A stretch of 64,000 bases of DNA from Phragmites australis (taxonomy: Eukaryota; Streptophyta; Magnoliopsida; Poales; Poaceae): assembly GCF_958298935.1 (NCBI RefSeq), contig NC_084927.1, positions 14,970,001-15,034,000 on the forward strand. Reading direction: 5' to 3'. Positions 48,077 through 59,004 of this stretch are shown one piece after another; within the stretch, counting starts at the first letter, position 1, and each line of letters opens with the position of its first letter. Position numbers and translations under genes: made by a program. Under the pieces are notes generated by a model. That model saw only the letters and a program-made list of their open reading frames with translations, did not search any database and was not told the origin of the DNA.

Positions 48077-49123
48077 ATGCCAAGAGCTGGAGGAAGCCGC
48101 CGCGACAGGACTCCAGACGGTGTGCTGCCGGAGTCTCGCCTGTCGAATGAAGAGGCGGCGGGGAAGATCAGGAAGTTGTTGGTCCCCGAGGGCCAGCAGG
48201 GGGCCCTGGTGGTGACGCCGGCGAGCTTCCCGCCGGCGACGACCCGCCCGGGGCGCATCGTCCTGTTCACCTCTTTTGTGGCGGCCGGGCTGGTGCCGCC
48301 GTTTTCCACGTTCTTTCTTCAAATTCTTGACACCTACGGGATTCAGCTGGTGCACCTGAGCCCCAATTCGGTCGTCATCCTGGCGGTCTTCGCCCACTTC
48401 TGCGAGATGTTCGTGGGAGTGCCGCCATCGGTGACACTCTTCCGGCATTTCTTCGCGCTGCGATCTGCCGGGAAGAAGAGGGGTTTCTCCACCGCGGACG
48501 TCGCGGGGTGCTGTAGCTTCCGACTGCGGGATGGCCTGGGGGAGCGATACATCCCCCAGGTGCTGCGAAGCAAGTGGGAGGAATGGCGACGCGATTGGTT
48601 CTACATCGACGTCGACCCCCACAACCGTCTCACCCTGCCGAAGGTGGCGGCGGAGCCCCAGAAGGCGACTTGGGAGGTACCACCACCGACGGACGCGCGG
48701 CTGGAGCCAGTCTTGGAGCGCATCAGGTTCCTGCACGACGTCGGGCTCACCTCGGTGATGGTGGTGGCGGACTTCCTGCGCCACCGCCTGGCGCCCCTAC
48801 AGGAGCGGGCCCGGCCTTGCTGGCTTTACACCGGCCCTGAGGACATCACCCAGACCCAGATCGGCGAGGACTGGGACCTGGGCACGACGGAGTTGAAGGG
48901 CATGCTCCGGGTGGTGACGGGGGTGGATGAGATGAGTCAGGCGGAGCTCCCGTGGAAAGAAATGGTGCTCTGTGCCAATCCTGAGCGGGTGATGATCCAG
49001 GCGAAGCTGCCGGAGTTCGACTACCAGCTGGGAGTCTCCCTTGACCAGGAGGGGACGAATCCCGAGGCCCACCGCGGCTCGGAGGCCAGCGATGAGACCT
49101 TCATATTCCGCCATGTTGGTTGA
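48077..49123 (+). CDS. Opposite-strand gypsy gene, putative gypsy-type transposon domain
   Basis: An uninterrupted 348-codon frame antisense to gag-pol. Residues about 45-200 read PGRIVLFTSFVAAGLVPPFSTFFLQILDTYGIQLVHLSPNS in pieces, then CEMFVGVPPSVTLFRHFF and WEEWRRDWFYIDVD, the pattern of the 'putative gypsy type transposon' (transposase_28-like) domain seen on the minus strand of grass gypsy elements. The role is unknown despite the domain name; there is no catalytic motif. The last 30 or so residues (from about 49022) are read from the antisense of RNase H, so the original C-terminus was lost in a deletion that also removed integrase. A TATA box precedes it. Confidence 0.75.
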   Translation: MPRAGGSRRDRTPDGVLPESRLSNEEAAGKIRKLLVPEGQQGALVVTPASFPPATTRPGRIVLFTSFVAAGLVPPFSTFFLQILDTYGIQLVHLSPNSVVILAVFAHFCEMFVGVPPSVTLFRHFFALRSAGKKRGFSTADVAGCCSFRLRDGLGERYIPQVLRSKWEEWRRDWFYIDVDPHNRLTLPKVAAEPQKATWEVPPPTDARLEPVLERIRFLHDVGLTSVMVVADFLRHRLAPLQERARPCWLYTGPEDITQTQIGEDWDLGTTELKGMLRVVTGVDEMSQAELPWKEMVLCANPERVMIQAKLPEFDYQLGVSLDQEGTNPEAHRGSEASDETFIFRHVG

Positions 49124-52100
49124 TGCGCGGAACTGCAACTGCACGACGTACCGGAGTTCTTCACCCGTTGGGGAGGTGAGAACCACTCCGGCCCCCGCGC
49201 CTTTCAACGAGAGGGAACCATCGAAATGCATGATCCAGTACCCCAGCGCATCGTGCCCGGGTTATGCAGAAATCTCTTCTGGGACGACCTCAGGGACGGG
49301 TGTCCACTCTGCCACGAAATCAGAGAGTGCTAGGCTTTTGATCGCCTGGTGACTGACAAAGTGCAGGTCGAACTCAGCCAGCTCCACCGCCCACTTGACA
49401 ACACGCCCAGTGCCTTCTCGGTTCCAGAGTATGGGTCCCAGTGGGTACGTGGTAACTACTGAGACCTTGTGCGCCTGGAAGTAGTGGCGCAGCTTCCGGG
49501 AAGCGACGAGCACGGCGTAGAGCAGCTTCTGAGCCTGGGGGTACCTTGTTTTGGCCTCCCGAAGAACTTCACTGATGAAGTACACCGGCCGCTGTACCCG
49601 GCGGGCCCGGACCGAGGCCTCACCCGAGGGGCTGTTGCAGCCCCCAGGCTTGGCGGCGCGGTCGGGGCTGACCGGGTGCTCGGGCTCTACTCCCTGGTCG
49701 GGAGGAGCCGAGTGCTCGGGCTCGACCCCCTGCTCGGGGGGAGCCAAGTGCTCGGGCTCGACCCCCTGCTCAGGGGGAGCCGTGAGGACGGGGGAGTGCC
49801 CGGGGGCGGCCGGGAGCTGGGACCCAGCACCTGGCCCCGCGCACTCGTCGCGCTCCACCACCAGCACCATGCTCACGACCTGAGGAGTGGCCAATACGTA
49901 GAGTAGCAGTGGCTCGCCTTCGGATGGAGCCACCAGCACGGGTGGTGAGGTGAGGTACTTCTTCAGATTGCGGAAGGCCTGCTCGGCCTCCGGTGTCCAA
50001 TCAAAATGACCAGTCTTCTTCAGAAGCTTGAAGAGGGGAAGCCCCCACTCCCCAAGCTTGGAGATGAAGCGCCCGAGGGCCGTCATGCAGCCGGCGAGAT
50101 GCTGAACCTCCTTGAGTCGAACCGGGGGTCGCATCTGCTCGATGGCCCGGATCTTCTCTGGATTGGCCTCGATCCCTCGGCTGGAAACCAAGAAACCGAG
50201 GAGCTTGCCCACAGGTACCCCGAAGACACACTTCTCGGGGTTGAGCTTCAGGCGGGTAGTGCGGAGACTATTAAAAGTCTCGGCAAGGTCTTCGAGCAGG
50301 GTGGCGCGGTCTTGAGATTTTACCATGAGATCATCGATGTAGGCCTCGACGTTGCGGCCAACCTGCGAATCAAGGGTGATGCGAATAGCGCGCTGGAAAG
50401 AAGACCCAGCATTGCGCAAACCAAAAGGCATTGACATATAACAATAAGTCCCCACCGGGGTGGTAAAAGCAGTTTTTTCTTCATCCTCTATGGCCATGCG
50501 AATCTGGTGATAACCAGAGTTTGCATCTTAAAAACACAAAAGATCACATCCCGCGGTTGCATCTACAATATGATCTATACGGGGCAAAGAAAAAGGATCT
50601 TTAGGGCAAGCCTTGTTTAGATCGGTGTAGTCCACGCACATGCGGAGCTTGCCGTTGGCCTTCGGGACGATAACTGGATTTGCCAGCCACTCGGGGTGGA
50701 GGACTTCTCGGATAAATCCAACGTCAAGGAGCTTGCTGACCTGCTCCCGGATGAATTCCTGGCGCTCAGGCGCCTGCCGTCGGACCTTCTGCTTCACTGG
50801 GCGTGCGTCCGGACGCACAGCCAAGTGGTGCTCGATCACCTCCCTAGGGATCCCAGATATGTCAGACGGTTGCCATGTAAACACGTCGGCGTTAGCCCAG
50901 AGGAAGGTGACGAGCGCGCTTTCCTATTTGCCGTCCAGGTCACCACCGATTCGGATGACCTGGGAGGCGTCTTCGCCCACCACGACCTCCTTTGTAGGAA
51001 CGGAGGCGTCGGCGGCGAGTCGGGGTTTGGATGAAGAGGGTCCCAGGCCCCCTGGACAGCCTTCGACCTCGGCCTGAGCTAAGACCAAGGCCAGGTATGA
51101 CTGCTCAGCGCAGGAGACGGGGCCTGCTGGACCCGGCATCTTGACCGTGGGATACGCATAATGCGCAGCCATCATGAACTTTGCGAGCGCCGGACGCCTG
51201 AGGATGGCGTTGTTGGGGAGGGGGAGCTCCACGACGTCGAAGAGGATGTTCTCCGTGCGGAAGTTGTCCTGACTCCCGAAGGTCACGGGTAGCTCGACCT
51301 ACCCGAGGGGCAGGGAGTGCCCGGGTGTCACTCCGCAGAACGGAAGCGACGGCTTTAAGCGCCTGGAGGGCACCTGCAGCTTCTCGAAGGCCTCCTTGGA
51401 GAGGAGGTTGAGGCATGCACCCCCATCGATCAGCACTCTACCGACCCTTACATTGCAGATGGTGGGGGACACCACCAAGGGTAGTCACCCCACGCCTGCA
51501 GTACTGGCGAGGTGATCGGCTATACTGAACGTGATTGGAGCGTCCGACCATCTCAGGGGCCTTGTGGCCTCTTCGCTCGGGGCTGCCGAGCATACCTCGC
51601 GCCGCATGGTCTTGATGCCGCGCCGCGAGGAAGGTGTATAGGCGCCTCTGTCGATGAAGGCGACGGTATGCTCGGGCTCCTGAAAGTCGAGCTCTGCGTT
51701 GCCGGGGGCGGCCTCAACGTCGCCTCCCCCGCGGGTCTCGTCGCGCTCCCTCTGGCGCTGCTCGATGAGGCCCTTGACCGTACGGCACTCCGCGAGGTCA
51801 TGCCATATGGTCTGGTGGATTGGGCACCATTTGCCTGGCTCGGGCCCCGCAGGAGCGGGGGCCCTTGCTGGAGCGGGAGCCCGGGCGGGGGCCGGAGCCC
51901 TTGCGGGAGCCGGAGCCCTAGGAGGGGCCCTGGCCGGGGCTCTCACAGACGCAGGCCGTCTGTCAGCGGCCGCTCGGTGTTCTTGCCGACGGTCGGGCTC
52001 TTGGACCGGCCTATGGGCGGGGTCCTGGGCCGGCTCGACGGGAGCAGCCTCGCGCCTTCTTCTCTTTTTCTTTTCCTGCCTGTCGGAGCGGGAAGAACTT

Positions 52101-53413
52101 GGTTGGTCGACGGCGGGGCGCTCGGGGCGCGGAGCGTGCCAAGCCCACGCCTCCGCCGCCTTGGCGCACTTGTCGGCCAGCGCGAAGAGTTCTGCAGTGG
52201 TCTCGATCTCGTGCGTGCCAAGCTTCTCAAGCATCCGCTCGTCGCGGACGCCTTGCCGGAAAGTGACGATAACAGCGTGGGGGGCTATCCGCGAGATAGT
52301 GTTGCGGACCTGGTTGAAGCGCTGAATAAAACACCGCAGCGTCTCCCCCTCCTGCTGCTTGACGGCGTGGAGGTCACACTCCAAGCCGGGGCGCGTGAAC
52401 GTGCCCTGAAAATTATCCACGAACTGGTGGCAAAGATCATCCCAGGAGCTAATAGACCCTGGGGGTAAGTTCATGAGCCAAGAACGGGCAGAGCCCCTCA
52501 AGGCCACATGGAAGTAATTAGCCATCACCTTCTCACTGGTACCGGCCGCCTGGACGGCTGTAGTGTATATCTGGAGGAACTCAACAGGGTCGATGGACCC
52601 GTCGTACTTCTCCGGCAGCTCAGGGCGGAACTTGGAGGGCCATTTGACCCGACGGAGCTCGCTAGTGAAGGCACGGCAGCCGGTGCCGTACCCTGTGGCG
52701 CGGGTGGCGTTCCTTGGCGGTGAACGCCGGTGAGCCGGGGAATCCTAGAGATCATAGGCCGGCAAAGAGGAAGCCTGGTCCTCAGCCTCGGCCTCCTGCC
52801 GGGTCTCCCGCTGGCGCTCGAGAGTGACACGCGCATCTTCGAGGCCCCTCCGCTCGTTGAGACGTAAGCGGAGGTCCTGGGCTCCGGAGGTGGCCAGGGG
52901 GGCAGCGCTCCGCCTGGAGGCCCCCCGTCCTGTGCGAACGTTACCCGACGATGGGCCGGTTCTGGCGGCGCTATGCTGGGTGGTGGCGCGAGAACTCTCG
53001 GCCAGCACCTGGCGGCAAGCAGTGCCGACCAGGGCAGTGACTTCTTGGAGCCAGCGGCCCTCCAGGGTTTCCGCCGTCGCCTGGACAGGCAGATGCCTGA
53101 GGAGAGCGTGCGCCGCAAGTAGCGCGCTCCCGGGGCTAGCCTCGCCGAAGGCGAGCCTACGCCGGAGAGGCGCCCGACACTGTACAGATACGGACCTGGC
53201 GGCCAGAGTCTTGACCACCAGCTAGGGGTCGGATGGTGCACCGGCGGCAGCACGGCTGGGCCCAGGGCCCTGGTCCCCTTGGGAGGGGAACGCCGCGCAT
53301 GCAGATCGCGGCTGCTGCTGGGACGCAGCAGCGGCAAGGGAATCCTGTGCGAGGGGCTGCATTTCCCCGTTGGAACTGGAGCCGGAACGCTGGAGGCGGT
53401 GACCACCGGCCAT
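49022..53413 (-). pseudogene. Gypsy 1 gag-pol, single frame with premature stops
   Basis: One reading frame runs from ATG 53413 (MAGGHRLQRSG) to the deletion near 49022. Gag has the retrotransposon gag core (YFHVALRGSARSWLMNLPPG, about 52520-52460) and a Pro/Ala-Arg repeat region (51850-51950). The protease reads LIDGGACLNLLS (about 51442-51408). Reverse transcriptase has [30 protein letters not shown] and the active site [10 protein letters not shown] (about 50350-50320). RNase H starts at about 49231 (MHFDGSLSLKGAG) and is cut off after KGDSQLVV. Stops fall at 53222, 52745, 51485, 51299, 50924, 50528 and 49262, with no frameshift. No integrase is present. Confidence 0.85.
49680..49800 (-). 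repeat. 36-bp minisatellite inside gypsy 1 pol
   Basis: Three to four copies of a 36-bp unit (GTGCTCGGGCTCGACCCCCT core on the plus strand) encode [10 protein letters not shown] repeats between reverse transcriptase and RNase H. Copies differ by a few bases. Confidence 0.8.
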
Positions 53414-53456
53414 TTTTTCTGTGGAAGAAAACAAACAAACAGATTCAGGGATGCTT

Positions 53457-53476
53457 CCCCCCTACCTGGCGCGCCA
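53457..53476 (-). other. Gypsy 1 primer-binding site
   Basis: On the minus strand TGGCGCGCCAGGTAGGGGG begins two bases inside the 5' LTR, the usual position and sequence class for tRNA priming in grass gypsy elements. Confidence 0.7.
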
Positions 53477-53478
53477 GC

Positions 53479-54881
53479 TGTCGGAGGATTAACTCCAGTC
53501 GCAGAGATCCCGAGAGACCCCTTTTTAGAGATTCGGCCGAGGGGATGATCCTGAATAAGTTCGTCGGAGAAATAAGTGGGAATGAATGCAATGGCCGGTG
53601 GTGGGGGTGTTGACCTAGTGCAAGAAGAAGTAAATGCACCGGAATTTAGACAGGTTCGGGCCGCGCGGGGCGTAATACCCTACTCCTGTATGGATGCTAT
53701 AACTGTCCTGAGGAAGTCCCTCAAGGATGTTGCTGGTTACAAGAATATTGATCTATCTAAAAGCTTGGGGCTCCTTGTTCTTCGGCTGGAACCGGGCTCA
53801 GCCTTCCTCACAGTGTTTCTCTTGCGCTGTGTCTTCGTGTCGGCTCTTGGTCTCTGCTTTGCTATTCTTTGTTTCTGTCGCCCCGTCCCTCTCTTTTTCT
53901 CCGTCTCTCCTGCTTCTGTGCCGCCGGCTGCTTTAAGTACTCGCCGGCCGCGACATGCCCCGAACGAAAGGAGGGGGCTCGAGTTCCGAGACGCCATAAA
54001 TGGAAAGGGCGTCATCATTTCCTCTGGGCGAAGTGACCGGGGGTGGAAAATGCGTCGCACGCCCGGTCACCCGTCACCATAAATGCCCTGGCAACGGGCG
54101 CCGTGGAGAGGGCCCACCGGGCAGCTGCAGAGCAACCCGGCGTGCCCGCCCTGTCTTGTTCCCCTGCCACAGCAGCGCGGCAGATGGAACGCCTTGATCC
54201 TTACGACATTATCCCGAGACAAGCCGGATGGCACGGGACGGGACCCGTGCAATTAATAACCCCACGCCTCCCTGCTAAAACATGGTAGGGGTTGACGCTG
54301 AGCACGGCGGGAGCAGTTGGAGGCGTCAGGCCACGCACGCTCATTAAATGTGGCCTCGGGCCTTTGACTGGTTGACACCTCATCGGTAGGCCCCTCGGGG
54401 GTCTTTCTGGGTCGTCGGGGTACCGAGTGCTCGGGGGTACTGTTCACATCCCCGAGCACTCTCCCCCGAGCACTCTTGCACGGACCCTCGGGGAACCGAG
54501 TGCTCGGGGGCTTCTGCACACAGCCCCGAGCACTCTCTCCCGAGCACTCTTGTACGGATCATCGGGGAACCGAGTGCTCGGGGGCCGCCGCACGCAGCCC
54601 TGAGCACTCTCTCCCGGAACTTAGATCTTCTGATCGTCGGGGGACTAGGGTGCTCGGGGGTGACCATACACCTCCCCGAGCACTTTCTTCCCGGTACTTG
54701 GATTCTGTGGATCATCGGGGAACTGGGATACTAGGGGGCCACCGATCGTGGCCCCGAGCACCTTCTCCTGGGACTTGACCTTTTCTCATCCTACAGGAGA
54801 GACCTCGTGGGATGGCGCCATGTGGCGGATGGCTGGCCTGGCCTCGAGATTCGGAGACCCCTGGTTCTTGATACACCGACA
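53479..54881 (-). repeat. Gypsy 1 5' LTR
   Basis: 1403 bp bounded by TGTCGG and CCGACA. It includes an array of about five 75-bp units at 54400-54790, each with CCGAGTGCTCGGGG and CCCCGAGCACTC, so each unit holds a strong palindrome. The bases after the LTR (GTCAT) correspond to copy A sequence at 32268. Confidence 0.85.
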
Positions 54882-55766
54882 GTCATTATACTAAATCACT
54901 TTGATATGCCCATTTCATTATGAAACAAAATTTACATCCCTCATGATCTCACTATAGACAACACTTTCAAATAGTTCCGTAATGTAAGATTCTCTCTACG
55001 ATAGATCTTGTTATTTATTGTTGTGATAACACTGTGATTATCATAACATAATACTTAGGGAAGCAAGTAGGTACCCAATGGGTAGTTCTAGGTCACTATT
55101 TAGTTTATTTTTTCCTTGACTTAAATAAGTGGGAGTGAATATCTAGTTTATTTTTTTAGTTTTAGGTCGACCCAATGACCAAAAAATACAACACTTGCAC
55201 CCCTAATAATACCCTTTTATTTAGTGTCATGGGAGCGGTCCTTTGGCCCCCATCTAGCCATGCGAAGCAAAGTAGTAAAGAAAAAAAAGGCTACCTTAGG
55301 AGACCATTGCCAACCCCTTGCCACTAGGGTTGAAAATGGGCGTGGGGAAATCCCATCCCGTCTCATCCTGTTTTCTATTTTTATCTTAGACCGTTTTCAA
55401 ATTTTCTAGATTTCACAAAAATGGGACAAAACCGGTAAAGTTGATGCGAAAACGGGTTCAAAAATAGTTTTGTTGTTTTCCTGACATATTTTTAAAATCC
55501 TATTTTAAATCGGGATATTCCCATGGGAATCCTATTTTCATATGAGCCTAATGTGACATGCCAACGCGTCAACAACCCAGCCCACCCAACTAATCGGCCT
55601 CAACCTCAAACCTGGCCACCACCAGAATGATTGTACGGGGCCTAGCCACCCCTGCCTCACCCTCAAACCCTAACCATCAGGCGCTAGCTATCACTCCCTC
55701 GGCCTCGGCCTGCGTGATGTTGACCACATCTTCCTCGGCCTGCGCACCATCACCCTCGGCCCCACC
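54882..55766. repeat. Duplicated segment, copy C side
   Basis: Diverged repeat of 32269-33210. No independent gene. It ends in the Pro/Ser-rich leader of the amidohydrolase-like fragment. Confidence 0.75.
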
Positions 55767-56171
55767 TTGCGTGTCGGCCCTGACCTACATGTTGTCACCC
55801 TCTGCACCGCCTCCCATGCTCTCCTCTCCTCCCTGACCCCAACGAGGACGCACCTGCTCCTCTCCACCACCATTGCCGCCACCATGTCCGCCACCTCCGG
55901 CTTTGCAAATGAGTGCTCCATGTCTACTTCCACTTGCAAGGTTGTCGACTCCCACCTCCACATCTGGGCCTCACTCGAGGAGGTGAGCATACAACATACT
56001 TGCCCCCAATTCCGGTTTCCTGATGGGGTAATGCTGAATGATTCTTCAATGCATGGTGTGACTGGTGTTTCTGTGAGTTTGTCTGCTTGGGCAAAGGAGG
56101 GGTACCTCGACTTCCCTAGCCAGGAGGCGATGCTTCGGGCCGACGCTAACTTCCTTCTCGTGATCAGTTAG
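55627..56171 (+). pseudogene. Amidohydrolase_2-type gene fragment
   Basis: The plus-strand frame at 55767-56171 reads STCKVVDSHLHIWASLEEV, giving the D-x-H-x-H metal-binding strand of amidohydrolase_2-type TIM-barrel hydrolases, and ends with WAKEGYLDFPSQEAMLRADANFLL, which matches the FPGQE...LRGDADFLL block that follows in plant members. About 45 unrelated residues sit between these blocks (an unspliced intron or insertion). The frame stops at 56169 and no later barrel strands are found before the copia LTR at 56298. The leader could be an organelle transit peptide. It is a 5' fragment only. Confidence 0.65.
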
Positions 56172-56297
56172 AGAAATTTAGAATTGAGCATCTCGGTTCA
56201 TGGCTTGCGGTTGGCTGGAGCCCTGTTATTTGTTTCTACAAGTAGCTGTAGGTGGAGGATATCATAGCCTCTGACAATTGGGAGGCCGAATTGTGTG

Positions 56298-57073
56298 TGT
56301 AGGATCGAGATTGGCGACTAGAGGGGGGGTGAATAGGCGTCTTAACAAATTTCTTTCAAAATCGATGGTCTTCTCCTATGTTTAAACCCAACACGCCTCA
56401 AAGACCACATGCGAAAGCAAGAGAGAAAAGAACAAATTGTATGACTTCAAAAACCAACGGTCCTCTTCGATGAATGAGAACTCTAGGTTCCATTTAAGGC
56501 CATATCAAGAATCATAGTACAAGAAAGCAATCAACTTGAAGAAAAACTCCTAATCACAAGAGGACTAGCCACCGAAAGAAGGGATTCTTCAAGTTGATGG
56601 ATCCAGAGGGTTGGGATGGTTCAGGACAAACTCATATGAGAAGACTAACACTCAACAACAAGAAGAACACCTCTTACAAGACCCAAAAGGAGTAGTTCTC
56701 AAGGAAAACGAAAATCAACAAGAAAACATCAAAAACTTGCACCAAAACACGAGAGCCAAAAGCAGGAGACTAGAAGGAGATGAACTCAAACATATGCAAA
56801 AACCAATCTCTTCATTAAGCTCAAAGGAACGCCCTCTTTTGGAAGATTACAAAGTATTTTTTTCACAAAAGCTCTCACCTAAACATAGGCTAAGCACTCC
56901 TCTATCCCTAGGGGGCTTGCTTAACTCTTAAGAAATCCTATCCCTAAACTGTCAATCACTTACAATGCACTCACACCTACCACCGAGGGTAGTTTCATCC
57001 TAATTTTTCTTCGTCCATCAGATGGCCATGGACATTGCACTCACACCTACAGAAAATTATGCATGTCCCTACA
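56298..57073 (-). repeat. Copia 3' LTR
   Basis: Ends TG and CA; it contains the GACTAGAGGGGGGGTGAATAGG stretch common at the end of SIRE/Maximus-type LTRs. It has open frames but no gene. Confidence 0.6.
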
Positions 57074-57149
57074 GTTGCTACTCCCCCTCATACAATACCA
57101 TATGGATGGCAAACTCCAAACTATCTCCTCAGAAAAGCAAATCTGGAAG

Positions 57150-58740
57150 CATCGAGAGGCTTGATTAAGATATCGGCAAGCTAGTTTTGGGTATCTATGT
57201 ATTTCATCTCAATGTCTCTATTCTCATTGTGGTCTCTCAAAAAGTGGAATCTCACATCTATGTATTTGGTTCTGGAATGTTGGACTAGGTTATTGGCTAG
57301 GCTTATGACACTGGTGTTGTCATATAGAAATAGCACACTCTTGAAGTTTAACCCTAAGTCTCTCAAAGTAGCCACCATCTACAAAATCTAAGAACAACAG
57401 TTAGCAACACCAACATATTCAGCTTCAGCAGTTGACTGCGCAACACTAGACTGTTTGTAAGAAGACCAACGCACAAGATAAGTACACAAGAAATGATAAG
57501 TACGGGAGGTACTCTTCCTGTCAATTCTACAACTAGCAAAATCCGTATCCAGAAAACCTCGAAGAGAAAGCAAAGAGGATGCAAAGAACCAAAGACCATA
57601 CTCAAGGGTGTGCTTGAGGTTCCTGAGTATGCGCTTCACTGCTTAGTGGTGAGATGTTCTTGGTGAAGCTTGGAAATAGGCACATAAGCAGACGATAAAG
57701 TGGATGTCAGGTCTTGTCGTCGTCAGGTATAGGAGGTAGCCAATCATGCTCCTGTACTCCCGCTGGTCTGCCTCCTCGCCATCTTTATCCTGATCAACCA
57801 TGATCGAGATAGCCATCGGTGTCGCTAGGGGCTTTGCATCGCTCATGTCAAACTTCTTCAGTAGATCATTTGTGTACTTCGTCTGGTGAACGAATGTAGT
57901 TTACTTGCATTGCTTGATTTGCAGCCAAAGGAAGAAGTTGAGCTTGCCCATCATCGATATTTCAAATTCCCTGCTCATAGTATCTATAAACTTGGCCACA
58001 AGTGTATAAGAAAAGCTACCAAAAATAATATCGTCCACGTATATCTGAACAAGTAGAAAATCATTGTCATACCTAAAGGTAAATAAAGTTTTATCCACTG
58101 ACCCCATCACATACTCATGCTATAGCAAGAAAGACTTAAGCCTATTATACCAAACTCTAAGTGCCTGCTTAAGCCCATACAAAATTTTCTGAAGCTTGTA
58201 TACTCTCTGTGGGTATTTGGGGTACTTGAAACCTAGGGGTTGCTTAACATAGACCTCTTTCTCCATAAAACTATTTAGGAAAGCACTCTTAACATCCATT
58301 TGGTGCAACTTAAAACCTTGGGATGCCGCAAATACTAGAAGAATCCTAATAGCTTCTAGTCTAGCTACTGGAGCAAAGGTCTCTCCAAAGTCTATCTCCT
58401 CTATTTGAGTGAAACCTTGAGCTATAAGTCTATCCTTGTTTCTAACTACAGACCTATCCTCCCCCTGTTTGATTTGGAAAATCCATTTGGTTCCTATGAT
58501 GTGAACATATGGGGGTGGCTCTACAAGGACCAAACTTGATTCTCTCAAAATTTTCTAATTCTTCATGCATAGCATTAACCCAATCTGAATAAGAAAGAGC
58601 ATGTCTAATATTATGGGGCTCAAAAGATGCAACAAATGCAGAATTAGTGAAATGAGCATGTTTAGTAAATTTGGATCAAGTTACCCTCTCACCAAGGTTG
58701 TCGATCATCAGCAAACGGGATGTTTCTACTTTATGTGTTG
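57150..58740 (-). pseudogene. Copia reverse transcriptase and RNase H, broken
   Basis: From the right: NAMHEELENFERE, then IGTKWIFQIKQGED, RLIAQGFTQIEEIDFGETFAPVARLEAIR (copia signature, about 58440-58360) and HQMDVKSAFLNSFMEKEVYVKQPLGF, then VQIYVDDIIFGS (the active-site YVDD block, about 58045), then SMIGYLLYLTTTRPDIHF, and finally RNase H with TAEAEYVGVANCC and KYIDVRFHFLRDHN. Stops at about 58118, 57900 and 57643 and frame changes break it. Confidence 0.85.
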
Positions 58741-58745
58741 TGGAG

Positions 58746-59004
58746 CAAATGAGAAGAATCCTTTGCGTACGAAAAATTCACCAGGAAAATATTCCTTTCT
58801 TACTGCTCGATCAGGCAGATCAAGCCGACCTTGTGCCAACACAATTTAGTTATGATATATAAGCTGTGGCGGAGTTTGAATCAAAACCAAGAGGGGCCCA
58901 TTGCAAAAATCATTTGTCTAGAGAGCAAATTTATTTCTTCATTTGTATCTACTAAATGACATCATGAAGCATTTCGGAGAGGGGTGAATGAATCTGAATA
59001 TGAT
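58746..59004 (-). repeat. 3' flank of plantacyanin D
   Basis: Nearly identical to 46028-46284 of copy C. No separate gene. Confidence 0.8.

Larger units (their letters stand above)
47411..54881 (-). mobile_element. Ty3/gypsy element 1
   Basis: A 7.5-kb minus-strand element: full 5' LTR at 53479-54881 (TGTCGG to CCGACA), primer-binding site next to it (complement TGGCGCGCCAGGTAGG at about 53476-53461), gag-pol in one frame, an opposite-strand gene, a polypurine tract (complement of GTAGCCCCCGGGCCCA, 47546-47561) and only 135 bp of the 3' LTR. Integrase and most of RNase H are absent. The left LTR and adjoining host sequence have been lost together. Confidence 0.88.
56298..58745 (-). mobile_element. 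Ty1/copia fragment (SIRE/Maximus-like)
   Basis: On the minus strand: reverse transcriptase, RNase H, a polypurine tract (complement of CTACTCCCCCTCATAC, 57078-57093) and a 776-bp 3' LTR (56298-57073, TGTAGG to CCTACA). gag, protease, integrase and the 5' LTR are missing. The right edge abuts the 3' flank of plantacyanin D. Confidence 0.8.

Noticed and set aside
48026..48784. 252-codon minus-strand frame
   Set aside because: Shadow of the opposite-strand gypsy gene, which has the family motifs and a TATA box.
51512..52468. 318-codon plus-strand frame
   Set aside because: It is antisense to gag, whose family motifs are clear on the minus strand; the long frame comes from GC-rich codon bias.
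56611..56931. 106-codon frame in the copia LTR
   Set aside because: It lies in an LTR, is low in complexity and matches no retroelement protein.
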